DNA of 64,000 bases from Ferruginibacter sp. HRS2-29 (GTDB lineage: Bacteria; Bacteroidota; Bacteroidia; Chitinophagales; Chitinophagaceae). The notes beneath the pieces are model-generated. The model was given only the letters and a program-made list of their open reading frames with translations. It ran no database searches and was not told where the DNA came from. Below, piece after piece: positions 1 through 7,133 of this stretch. Within the stretch, counting starts at the first letter, position 1. Every line of letters begins with the position of its first letter. The stretch spans positions 1 through 64,000 of the forward strand of contig NZ_RJUB01000008.1 of assembly GCF_024343615.1 (NCBI RefSeq), written 5' to 3'. A program made the position numbers and the translations under genes.

Positions 1-68
1 GTTCTGAAATCTGGTACATCTAAGCACAGGAAAGGCTAAAGTTCTTGCATGACGATGCGGGAACTTTA
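1..68 (+). promoter_or_regulatory. Conserved leader block followed by a hairpin
   Basis: Bases 1-35 contain GAAATCTGGTA and TAAGCACAGGAAA. They closely match a block at 16162-16195 read on the minus strand. Both lie upstream of related genes, in the same orientation and about 100 bases before the start codon. Here the block is followed by a strong hairpin: TAAAGTTC (37-44) pairs with GAACTTTA (61-68), and inside it GCAT (47-50) pairs with ATGC (55-58). The block may extend past the window edge. Whether it is a promoter, an operator or a structured RNA leader cannot be told from two copies. Confidence 0.5.
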
Positions 69-111
69 TTTGTATTATTTGATGTACCGCTCACCATCAA
101 ATAACAAACAA

Positions 112-672
112 ATGAACATCTACCCGCAGCGGATCTGCACGCTCAAAGAAGCCTACGAAGCCATTCACGAATTTTTCAGCTGTTATCATTGCCCCGAAGC
201 ACGGGAAGAAGTAGCACAACTGTTTGAATGGGCATGCAAAGAAAAATACTATAAAGGAGCTCCCCCGGTCAATATTGTTTTTCTTGCACAGCAATTGCAC
301 CGGTTGTTTTCGGCAGCCGAAATAATCAGCTACAGCCTCGGAAGAAAATTTTCGGCGGTATTAACCCCGGAGGTTTGGCCCCAACCTCCGGGGTTTGCCC
401 ATGGATGCCCCTTCAGCAACGAAAAATCCGATTCATCATGGGAATGCTTTCCCCGGCACCTTACCGCTGAAGAATACCTGAACCCTTATTTTGCCCTGGA
501 AAAAATCAACCACATCCCGCAGTGGGAGCAAGTGCTGCAGGAACTGATGGAAGCTGCGCTGAGTAAAGGGAGCATTGATGGGTGGTATTCTATCGGCGAA
601 GTGATGCAATGGAAGGAGCGGATGATGGGAGTTGTAGAGGGAGGGTGGCTGGTGGAGGAGAGGATTGCTTAA
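112..672 (+). CDS. Hypothetical protein, paralogue of the 97-aa gene at 15803-16096
   Basis: The start at 112 (MNIYPQR) is preferred to the upstream ATG at 49 because it follows an A-rich stretch typical of Bacteroidota translation starts and lies beyond the leader hairpin; this gives 186 aa. I do not recognise a named domain. The first ~75 residues (an FF..Y motif, then EA..E...LF, then FSAAEII) resemble the 97-aa protein encoded at 15803-16096, so the two look like members of one small alpha-helical family. Residues ~85-95 (PEVWPQPPGF) are encoded by an inserted palindrome. The C-terminal half has no counterpart in the shorter paralogue. No signal peptide or membrane segment is visible. Function unknown. 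Confidence 0.6.
   Translation: MNIYPQRICTLKEAYEAIHEFFSCYHCPEAREEVAQLFEWACKEKYYKGAPPVNIVFLAQQLHRLFSAAEIISYSLGRKFSAVLTPEVWPQPPGFAHGCPFSNEKSDSSWECFPRHLTAEEYLNPYFALEKINHIPQWEQVLQELMEAALSKGSIDGWYSIGEVMQWKERMMGVVEGGWLVEERIA
363..395. repeat. GC-rich palindrome inside a coding region
   Basis: AACCCCGGAGGTT (363-375) and AACCTCCGGGGTT (383-395) form a perfect 13-bp stem with a 7-base loop. The core is the same as that of the tandem array at 4341-4550. The element is 33 bases, a multiple of three, so the reading frame of the host gene stays open through it. Confidence 0.85.
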
Positions 673-836
673 TTGTTTAATTGCGAAATAGCTGACCGAA
701 AGAGTTTCCCGCTTGGCCAGCCGCGAATTCGACTTTAAAGGGGACCGGCTGGCGAGAGGCCAGGCCGTGGGCGTTGTGAGGATGGAAATGGGCGTCAACC
801 ACGGTGAAAGATATTATGTGTTAAAAAAAGTTGTGA
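673..836. other. Spacer with an imperfect palindrome
   Basis: No credible gene. GCCAGCCG (716-723) and CGGCTGGC (746-753) form an 8-bp stem around a 22-base centre with GACTTTAAAG, and further GGCC/GGCCA pairs surround it. It may be another small palindromic repeat. It lies where the genes on either side converge. Confidence 0.4.
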
Positions 837-1328
837 TTAAATTTTTATTGTATTATGAATAATTAATCTAACATTCACCTCGTTTTTAAATTGTTCCATT
901 TGTTCTTGATGTCCATATTGAAATTTCGGAAATTTTTTATTTGATAAAAAGGCTCTTCGTTTTCTTATATCAGTTAAAATATTATTTGCTGCATATAATG
1001 AAATTGTATGCTTTAATTGATCAATTCCAGCACTAATCCAGCCACCGGTTCTAATTTCCTTTAACTCTACAAAAATAATATTATTTGTATATGTTAACAT
1101 TCCATCACAACGACTATCTAAATCGCCGTTCGAACGTAAGATGGTTATGCAATTATCAATAGCTGTAAAAGTAATTTCAATGCTACTTTCATTTTCTACA
1201 ATGGCAATCCATTTATTTCTATCAACTGTATCAATATAAGCACGAGTATTATTTTGGTCATCGCATAAGCCAAATAAAATTTCATTTGTCAAGTCTTGGC
1301 AAGCAGCCGCATAAAAATTTATGCTCAT
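837..1328 (-). CDS. PD-(D/E)XK nuclease-like partner of the adjacent ATPase
   Basis: 163 aa. The start codon overlaps the stop of the upstream ATPase gene by four bases (ATGA), so the two are translationally coupled. D75 in a CDGML motif, followed by E88 and K90 in FVELK, fits the D...ExK catalytic core of PD-(D/E)XK nucleases. Q104 in the following helix is placed like the conserved Gln some of these families have. No signal peptide or membrane segment. The gene is AT-rich and ends with a Lys/Asn-rich tail, unlike the core genes around it. Likely role, by inference only: the effector of a two-gene defence module whose sensor is the ATPase. It could instead be an accessory or immunity protein that has kept the fold but not the activity. 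Confidence 0.5.
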   Translation of the reverse strand: MSINFYAAACQDLTNEILFGLCDDQNNTRAYIDTVDRNKWIAIVENESSIEITFTAIDNCITILRSNGDLDSRCDGMLTYTNNIIFVELKEIRTGGWISAGIDQLKHTISLYAANNILTDIRKRRAFLSNKKFPKFQYGHQEQMEQFKNEVNVRLIIHNTIKI

Positions 1329-2578
1329 AATAATTCTTCGATTTCTAATATATCATCAAATAATTGATTAGTTTCCGCTAATGACTGGTTTAAATAGTTT
1401 TCATCAGATGGAATTCCTTCATAATTATTTAGTTTAACAATTTTGCCATCTTCTGATAATTCATAAACAATTGCATCTTCAGAAGATATACAAGATTTTG
1501 TAGGCACAATCTTATTTAAATTAGCAATTAGTTCTAGTTGGCCTAATAAATTTCCTCTACTTGATGAGTTATTTATTTTTTTTAAAATTGAGTCAGCTTT
1601 TATAGCCAAGGTCAAATAATTAATAATATATGGACTATGGGTAGTTAATATTAGTTCACTCCCTTGCGAATAATTGGCGAATTCCAAAAGTTTAAAAAGG
1701 ATTTCTTTCTGTGATTTCGGAAAGAGGTTTTGCTCAATTTCTTCAACAATATTAATAAAGCGGCTACTCTTATATCTTGCAGATAGTACTTCTAAGGCTG
1801 CTTTCTTTAGATCGTCCGATAGTTTATTATTGGATAGTATTTTTTTAATTTCTTCCCTAATTTTTTTTTCTTCTTCAATACTTATTTCTTTTCTCGAAGA
1901 ATCTTTTTCTTTATTTATTGATAATGAAAGATTTCTTGATACAAGAAATAATGGAACGGAAGATTGAATTCCACTAGATGCGTCGAGTAATTTAATCTTA
2001 TAATCATCGCCAATAATATTTGCTATCTTATTTAACTTTTGATATTGAAACTTTAAATTTCCAATCGGGAGGTCTAAGTTTTCTGACAATTCCTGCTGAG
2101 ACCTATCAAATTCTTCCAAAAAAGTATATAGTGGAAGTGGCAAACCCTTCAATTTTTCAGGTCTACTAACTGCACTTAAAAAGTTGCGTTCAGCAGGAAC
2201 ATACATTATTTTAGGAATTAGAAAATTCGTATTCGAATGATTTGAAGTAATATTTAGTCTTCCAGATACATAATGAAATGAATATGCATCACCTTTGTAT
2301 TCTATTTCTGTGTTTGGTTGAAAATAATCTTTCAGTCTATGATAATCACAATAGTTCTTTTCAAACTTATTTTTTCGAGTTACTTCATTTTCCGAAACAT
2401 CTCCCCGATATAGAGCTTTTTCCAACCATGTGAACGTCGAAATCAACTTGGCGATACTACTTTTACCTGTTCCTTGGTTGCCAATAAAAACAGTTACTTT
2501 TTTTATAGATAAAAACCCACTATTTTCTGTGAATCCTATTTTTATTGGTCCAAAATCTTTTATTTTAATTCTTGCCAT
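1325..2578 (-). CDS. AAA/ABC-type ATPase of the OLD/AAA_21 kind
   Basis: 417 aa, cytoplasmic. The Walker A motif GNQGTGKSS lies at residues 33-41. A Walker B-like NIVEEIEQNLFP near residues 278-290 is followed by LILTTHSPYIINYL near 312-325, the H-loop signature of ABC-type ATPases related to OLD, RecF and SMC. The middle is helical and Lys/Glu-rich, as expected of a short coiled-coil insertion. Such ATPases are often the sensor halves of anti-phage systems (PARIS AriA, Septu PtuA, OLD proteins), but here the partner is neither a TOPRIM/DUF4435 nor an HNH protein. Strong AT bias against the neighbours suggests horizontal acquisition. The ATPase call is firm; the biological role is inferred. 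Confidence 0.75.
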   Translation of the reverse strand: MARIKIKDFGPIKIGFTENSGFLSIKKVTVFIGNQGTGKSSIAKLISTFTWLEKALYRGDVSENEVTRKNKFEKNYCDYHRLKDYFQPNTEIEYKGDAYSFHYVSGRLNITSNHSNTNFLIPKIMYVPAERNFLSAVSRPEKLKGLPLPLYTFLEEFDRSQQELSENLDLPIGNLKFQYQKLNKIANIIGDDYKIKLLDASSGIQSSVPLFLVSRNLSLSINKEKDSSRKEISIEEEKKIREEIKKILSNNKLSDDLKKAALEVLSARYKSSRFINIVEEIEQNLFPKSQKEILFKLLEFANYSQGSELILTTHSPYIINYLTLAIKADSILKKINNSSSRGNLLGQLELIANLNKIVPTKSCISSEDAIVYELSEDGKIVKLNNYEGIPSDENYLNQSLAETNQLFDDILEIEELL

Positions 2579-2970
2579 TAAGCTGTGATATTAAATTTAG
2601 TTGCTTTGTAAAGATAACATTTGTTTAATAATATTTAGATGACCGTTTCTAGGCAGATAAGCTAAATAAAATGATTTAAATCTAAGGTTTTTCAAATTGG
2701 TGGCAAACTCCCTAGGTTTTATAGATATTCTTGTCGGGTTATAATTGAAATAATTCCGAAAAACTGAAAACCTATTTTATTTTATTGGTAAATAAGATTC
2801 AGTGTAAGACAGCTTATAGTTAGTATACCACAAATCCCCCAACTAATATCATCTGTTCTCTTCATTCTTCCCAAACCCTTTCCCATAAACTCCTCTCCTC
2901 CCCACCCCAAAAAATCCCTACCTTCGTCCTCCAAATTCCACTTACATTTAATCAACCAAAAACAACCACC
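2579..2970. other. Divergent intergenic region
   Basis: 392 bases between the divergently transcribed ATPase and dipeptidase genes. The left two thirds are AT-rich and continue the base composition of the ATPase island. Composition changes abruptly to a C-rich strand near 2850, which probably marks the boundary of the island. I see no gene in it. Confidence 0.5.
2919..2926 (+). promoter_or_regulatory. Promoter -7-like element TACCTTCG
   Basis: Matches the Bacteroidota -7 consensus TAnnTTTG with one change (TTCG). It lies 44 bases before the dipeptidase start. The same TAnnTTCG variant precedes trpS, the deoxynucleoside kinase gene and the ABC gene at 26932. No clear -33 TTTG is seen. Confidence 0.4.
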
Positions 2971-4338
2971 ATGCAGGCTTGGAAAGATTACCAGGAAAAG
3001 AATAAAGACCGTTTTTTAGAAGAGCTGTTGGAGCTCCTCCGCATACCCAGCATCAGTGCCAAAAGCGAACATAAAGCAGACATGCTTAAATGCGCCGAAG
3101 CGGTGAAGGACAGGCTGCTGAAAGCAGGTGCAGACAAAGTAGAAATATTTGAAACAGAAGGCCACCCGGTAGTGTATGGCGAAAAGATCATCGACTCGGC
3201 AAAGCCTACCGTACTGGTATACGGCCATTACGATGTGCAACCCGCCGAACCGCTCGACCTCTGGAAAAGCGGGCCATTTGAGCCGGTGATCATCGATGGC
3301 AAAATATTCGCACGCGGCAGCTGCGACGATAAAGGGCAGTTTTACATGCACGTGAAAGCGCTGGAGATACTCACGCAGACCGGCACGCTCAACAACAATG
3401 TAAAATTCATCATTGAAGGCGAAGAAGAAGTAGGCTCGCCCAACCTGGCAAAATTTGTTTCCACGCACAAGGAACTCCTTAAATCGGATGTGATCCTCAT
3501 CAGCGATACCGCCCTCATCAGCCTCGATACCCCCAGCCTCGACATAGGCGTACGCGGGCTCAGCTACATCGAAGTGGAAGTAACCGGCCCCAACCGCGAC
3601 CTTCACAGTGGTGTGTACGGAGGCGCAGTTGCCAACCCCATCACCATACTGGCAAAAATGATCGCCAGCCTGCACGACGAGAATAATCACATCACCATCC
3701 CGGGTTTTTATGATGATGTGGCCGTGGCTACCGACGAAGAACGCAAACTGATGGCGCAGGCCCCGTTTGACGAAGAAGAATATAAAAAAGACCTTGGCGT
3801 AAAAGAACTCTGGGGCGAAAAAGGGTTCAGCACCAACGAACGCACCGGCATCCGCCCTACCCTCGAGCTCAACGGCATCTGGGGTGGCTACACCGGCGAA
3901 GGCGCCAAAACGGTGTTGCCTAGCAAGGCATTCGCAAAAATATCGGCCCGGCTGGTACCCGACCAGGGATCGGATAAGATCACTTCCCTGCTCATCAGCC
4001 ACCTCGAAAAGATAGCGCCACCCAACGTAACCGTAAAAGCCAGCCTGCACCATGGCGGCGAAGCCTACATGACCCCCATCGACAGCATCGGCTACAAAGC
4101 GGCTTCCAAAGCCATGGAAGCTACCCTGGGCAAAGCGCCGATACCGGTACGTGGCGGCGGAAGCATCCCCATCTGCGCTTTGTTTGAAAAAGAACTGGGT
4201 GTAAAGATCGTTTTCCTTGGTTTTGGCCTCGATAGCGATAACCTGCACAGCCCCAACGAGAAATTCAACGTAGAAAATTTTTATAAAGGAATTGAAACGA
4301 TCCCTTATTTCCACCAGTATTTTACGGAAATGAGCTAA
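2971..4338 (+). CDS. M20 family metallopeptidase (dipeptidase)
   Basis: 455 aa, the usual length for cytosolic M20 dipeptidases of the CNDP/DUG1 type. It should hydrolyse dipeptides using two zinc or manganese ions. Visible motifs: GHYDVQP with metal ligands H86 and D88, RGSCDDKGQ with bridging D119, and EGEEEVGS at 149-156 holding the catalytic and ligand glutamates. A dimerisation (lid) domain follows, including DLHSGVYGG. HSPNEKF near the C-terminus supplies the last metal-binding His. No signal peptide, so cytosolic. It is monocistronic: divergent from the ATPase island and followed directly by a tandem repeat. Which dipeptides it prefers cannot be read from sequence. Confidence 0.92.
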   Translation: MQAWKDYQEKNKDRFLEELLELLRIPSISAKSEHKADMLKCAEAVKDRLLKAGADKVEIFETEGHPVVYGEKIIDSAKPTVLVYGHYDVQPAEPLDLWKSGPFEPVIIDGKIFARGSCDDKGQFYMHVKALEILTQTGTLNNNVKFIIEGEEEVGSPNLAKFVSTHKELLKSDVILISDTALISLDTPSLDIGVRGLSYIEVEVTGPNRDLHSGVYGGAVANPITILAKMIASLHDENNHITIPGFYDDVAVATDEERKLMAQAPFDEEEYKKDLGVKELWGEKGFSTNERTGIRPTLELNGIWGGYTGEGAKTVLPSKAFAKISARLVPDQGSDKITSLLISHLEKIAPPNVTVKASLHHGGEAYMTPIDSIGYKAASKAMEATLGKAPIPVRGGGSIPICALFEKELGVKIVFLGFGLDSDNLHSPNEKFNVENFYKGIETIPYFHQYFTEMS

Positions 4339-4340
4339 AA

Positions 4341-4550
4341 ACCCCGGAGGTTTTCTTCTAACCTCCGGGCGTTTTTGCTTATCAAACACTCCGGGGTTGA
4401 GCAAAACCCCGGAGGTTTTCTTCCAACCTCCGGGCGTTTCTGTCTGGCAAACGCTCCGGGGTGGAGGGTAAACCCCGGAGGTTTTCTTCCAACCTCCGGG
4501 AGTTTCTGCCCATCAAACCTCCGGGGTGCAGCAAAACCCCGGAGGTTTTC
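4341..4550. repeat. Tandem array of ~65-bp palindromic units
   Basis: ACCCCGGAGG recurs at 4341, 4406, 4472 and 4536, giving three full units and a partial fourth with a period of 64-66 bases. Each unit holds an inverted pair (CCCGGAGGTT ... AACCTCCGGG) and, in the linker, CGTTT ... AAACG followed by CTCCGGGG, so nested stems are possible. It starts 3 bases after the dipeptidase stop codon and may act as a transcript 3' end. The core also occurs inside the gene at 112-672. Confidence 0.9.
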
Positions 4551-4619
4551 AAAGAAATATCCCAAATTCTTTTTCCATCTAACCAAATATCTTTATTTTT
4601 GCCGCCCATTAGATGGTAC

Positions 4620-4693
4620 GTCGGGGTAGCTCAGCTGGTTAGAGCATCGGATTCATAACCCGAAGGTCGGCAGTTCAAGTCTGCTCCCCGATA
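4620..4693 (+). tRNA. tRNA-Met (anticodon CAT)
   Basis: 74 bases that fold into a full cloverleaf: a 7-bp acceptor stem (GTCGGGG with CCCCGAT, one G-U pair), a D arm starting GCTC, an anticodon loop TTCATAA giving CAT, a T arm GGCAG-TTCAAGT-CTGCT, and discriminator A. CCA is not encoded. The anticodon stem has one mismatch next to the loop. The acceptor starts with a G-U pair, not the unpaired base of initiator tRNA, so an elongator is likelier. A lysidine-modified tRNA-Ile(CAT) cannot be fully excluded. The -7-like TATTTTTG upstream near 4593 fits its promoter. Confidence 0.93.
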
Positions 4694-4694
4694 C

Positions 4695-4734
4695 AAAGCC
4701 CAATTCTCCTGTCAATAGTGATTGGGCTTTTTTT
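4695..4734 (+). terminator. Rho-independent terminator of the tRNA
   Basis: AAAGCCCAAT (4695-4704) pairs with ATTGGGCTTT (4721-4730), and a T run follows. It starts two bases after the tRNA. Confidence 0.88.
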
Positions 4735-4859
4735 ATTTTCAGTATTTTCGGTATTTGAAACAACCCTTCTTTTTAGGATGATTCCTATGGTAAATGTGCA
4801 ATCATTATATTATTTAATGGATTGAGTGGCGTATGAAAACAATATAATTTACACATTGA

Positions 4860-5408
4860 ATGGATACACGTGGAAACATTTTACACTTTACTCCCGTCTT
4901 AATAAAGCAAGCCGCGCTGGGCGATGATGCCGCTTTTAAAGAATTGTATGGGATGCTCTCTGGCAAAATGTACAGTTTATGCCTGAGGTACGCCGCCAAT
5001 GCAGAAGACGCAAACGACCTGTTCCAGGAAGGTTTTATCAAATTATATCGAAACCTGGCCAATTACAGGTTTGAAGGATCTTTTGAAGGATGGGCCCGTA
5101 CCATTTTCGTTACTACCTGCCTTGATGCGCTTAAGAAAAAGAAAGTGCAGTTTTCTGAAGTGAATGAAGAGCTTATCATCGAATCCGGTGTACTCGGTGC
5201 CAATGACAAGCTCGACCTGGACGACCTCATGAAGATCGTACAGGAACTCCCTGATAGTTACCGCACAATCGTAAACCTTTACATAATAGAAGACTACAGC
5301 CACAAGGAAATAGCTGATATACTGGGAATAACAGAAAGTGGCAGCAAATCGAAATTACACAAGGCAAGAAACCTGTTAAAACAAAAAATTACCGCGAATA
5401 ATATATAG
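4860..5408 (+). CDS. ECF-type RNA polymerase sigma factor
   Basis: 182 aa. Region 2 spans roughly residues 22-95 (DDAAFKELYG, then DANDLFQEGFIKLYRNL, then GWARTIFVTTCLDALKKKK). Region 4 spans about 125-175, with LPDSYRTIVNLYIIEDYSHK leading into the EIADILGITESGSKSKLHKAR helix-turn-helix. Regions 1 and 3 are absent, as in ECF factors. The stop codon overlaps the GTG start of the next gene by one base (TAGTG), which ties it to the membrane protein downstream, probably its anti-sigma factor. Bacteroidota ECF factors commonly control envelope or polysaccharide functions; the regulon here is unknown. Confidence 0.92.
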   Translation: MDTRGNILHFTPVLIKQAALGDDAAFKELYGMLSGKMYSLCLRYAANAEDANDLFQEGFIKLYRNLANYRFEGSFEGWARTIFVTTCLDALKKKKVQFSEVNEELIIESGVLGANDKLDLDDLMKIVQELPDSYRTIVNLYIIEDYSHKEIADILGITESGSKSKLHKARNLLKQKITANNI

Positions 5409-6232
5409 TGTCTTACCTGCATACCATATTAAAGAAATTACAAGACCACAGCATCACACCACCTGCGGAGGTCACGGATGCCATATACAGGAATATACAG
5501 GAAGAAAAAGCGGAAGCCGGCCTTAAAAAAGAATTTGAACAGGTAAGCGAACTGAAAAACAGGTCTGTAACACCCCCTGCTTTTTTACTGGAAAATATAC
5601 TCCGCGAAGCAAAGCCTGCTAAAGTGGTTTCTTTCCGCCAATATATTCCCCGCATAGCAGCTGCCTTGTTAGTGATAGCAGCCGTAGCAGTCATCATCCG
5701 CCTTACCGGCAAAAAAGATGTTGCCAAAGAGACTGCCACCATTCCGTCAACAGAAAATAAATCGCTGGCTACCGATTCTCCAGCCAAAAAAGATTCGGTG
5801 ATAGCCCCGGTTGTTTTGCCTAAACATTCCACTTACCTGGCATCCAACACAAAAAAGAAGATCCGCAGTAAGCCCGACAGCAAAACCGGGAAAGCCTGGA
5901 TAGACGGACAAGATTTTGTGGTGCACAACAACGACCTCTTCTTTTCTTTTACTAATTTCAAGTACAACGAATTGCCTTCTTTCATCACCAGTGAAAGCAC
6001 GGAGGCCGTAAAAGTAAACCTGGATCATTCGAGTTCCATCACCATTTCGGAAGGCATGGTGGGCATTATGAAAAGGATGTACCAGCAAAAAAAGAATGGC
6101 AAGCCTACTGCCAGGGCCCGCAGGGAAAGAAAGAAATTGCAGCGATGGAAAGATTCGGATGTAAAATTCTTTGATAAACATGTAGAGAAGAACCCGATGG
6201 ATCCACTGGACCTGGCGGAATTCATTTTTTAG
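5408..6232 (+). CDS. Single-pass membrane protein, probable anti-sigma factor
   Basis: 274 aa from a GTG start that shares a base with the sigma factor stop. The cytoplasmic N-terminus holds two copies of a motif, HSITPPAEVTDAIYRNI at 14-30 and RSVTPPAFLLENILREA at 52-68, with an acidic helix between them. One membrane helix follows at about 80-98. A basic, Ser/Lys-rich extracytoplasmic stretch comes next, then a C-terminal domain ending RWKDSDVKFFDKHVEKNP. The topology and coupling are those of anti-sigma factors, but I do not see the classical ZAS zinc motif (HxxxCxxC), so the assignment rests on context and topology. Confidence 0.65.
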   Translation: MSYLHTILKKLQDHSITPPAEVTDAIYRNIQEEKAEAGLKKEFEQVSELKNRSVTPPAFLLENILREAKPAKVVSFRQYIPRIAAALLVIAAVAVIIRLTGKKDVAKETATIPSTENKSLATDSPAKKDSVIAPVVLPKHSTYLASNTKKKIRSKPDSKTGKAWIDGQDFVVHNNDLFFSFTNFKYNELPSFITSESTEAVKVNLDHSSSITISEGMVGIMKRMYQQKKNGKPTARARRERKKLQRWKDSDVKFFDKHVEKNPMDPLDLAEFIF

Positions 6233-6257
6233 AAACAAACAAACTTTACCACCCATC

Positions 6258-6977
6258 ATGCGCAGCGCATCTCTTTTTATCTTCTGTTTTCTATTCAGCG
6301 TAGCTGCCAAAGCACAATCAACGGCTGGCGAAAATGAATTTCACCAGAAGGATTTTACGATCACCTACGATATCAATATCATCAGCAATAAAAAAAAGAC
6401 CATCGCCGAAACGTATAATGGCGCTGTAAAATCCGTGTATGTAAAAGGAAATTCCGTAAAGCTGCGCCTGGTAAGCCTGATGAGGATACAGAATATTTAT
6501 TACACACATCTCACAAAAGATACTTCCGCTGTTGCTGTCATTGTAAAAGAATCGGGCAAGAGCAAATATAAATTCAAGCTGGGAAAGTCGAACTGGGAAT
6601 TGTTCAATGCGAAATATGTTTCCGCTGAAATAAAATTATCGGAAGATAGCCTGCTCCTGCTGAACAGGGTTTGCAAAAAAGCGGTACTCACCTACCCCAA
6701 CGGATCGAAGCTCACAGCGTATTACGTGCCCGGTACAAAAAACGAAGCGCTGGCTGCGGCAGAGCCGATGTTTGCCGGCTTGCCCGGCATCGTACTGCAG
6801 TACGAATACCACCAGGGAAAGAAAGGGATCCTGTACACCGCTTCCAACATCAGCTTTGAACCCCTGGCTGCTTCATATTTTACCATCCCCTCAAAAGGTT
6901 ACCCTACAAAAAAATTCACCCCCGGAAAAACGTTCAAAGGAAATATTCCGGAAGACGAGGAGGAAGAAGAAGATTAG
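6258..6977 (+). CDS. GLPGLI family protein, exported
   Basis: 239 aa. Residues 1-20 form a signal peptide (hydrophobic core LFIFCFLFSVA ending AKAQ). The family-defining motif appears as FAGLPGIVLQYEY near residues 173-185. GLPGLI proteins are periplasmic or outer-membrane-associated proteins restricted mainly to Bacteroidota, with no established biochemical function. The C-terminus ends in a run of acidic residues (EDEEEEED). It is 25 bases downstream of the anti-sigma-like gene and probably the third gene of the same operon, so it may be a target or signal component of that sigma system. Confidence 0.85.
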   Translation: MRSASLFIFCFLFSVAAKAQSTAGENEFHQKDFTITYDINIISNKKKTIAETYNGAVKSVYVKGNSVKLRLVSLMRIQNIYYTHLTKDTSAVAVIVKESGKSKYKFKLGKSNWELFNAKYVSAEIKLSEDSLLLLNRVCKKAVLTYPNGSKLTAYYVPGTKNEALAAAEPMFAGLPGIVLQYEYHQGKKGILYTASNISFEPLAASYFTIPSKGYPTKKFTPGKTFKGNIPEDEEEEED

Positions 6978-7014
6978 ATATTAGTTGTTAGATGTTAGCC
7001 TCGTTCATCACGAT

Positions 7015-7083
7015 TGTCAGCCTGAGCTTGTCGAAGGCAGGTTCGGTATGATGAGCTTAGCCTTCGACAAGCTCAGGCTGACA
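7015..7083. repeat. 24-bp perfect inverted repeat between convergent genes
   Basis: Arms at 7015-7038 and 7060-7083 (core CCTGAGCTTGTCGAAGG) are perfectly complementary, with a 21-base centre. The same sequence family occurs as five copies at 56281-56422. The element lies between converging transcripts and may serve as a bidirectional terminator. Confidence 0.9.
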
Positions 7084-7133
7084 GAAAGGTTGGACGCAGG
7101 CTGCCAACATTCGTAATTTGTAATTCGTAATTA

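Noticed and set aside
436..798. 120-codon minus frame overlapping the first gene
   Set aside because: Low-complexity translation that follows the palindrome in the spacer; no homologous motif and no start context.
837..2578. PARIS system (AriA/AriB)
   Set aside because: The ATPase is AriA-like in outline, but the partner is 163 aa with a D...ExK layout and no DUF4435/TOPRIM features, so the name is not justified.
3016..4404. 462-codon open frame on the minus strand
   Set aside because: It is antisense to the M20 dipeptidase gene, whose catalytic motifs are complete. The translation is rich in Phe, Tyr, Val and Ala without recognisable domains, as expected of an antisense frame in a GC-rich gene.
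4341..4550. CRISPR array or tRNA-linked attachment site
   Set aside because: The whole 65-bp unit repeats, not just a short repeat with unique spacers; the tRNA 3' end is not duplicated anywhere visible.
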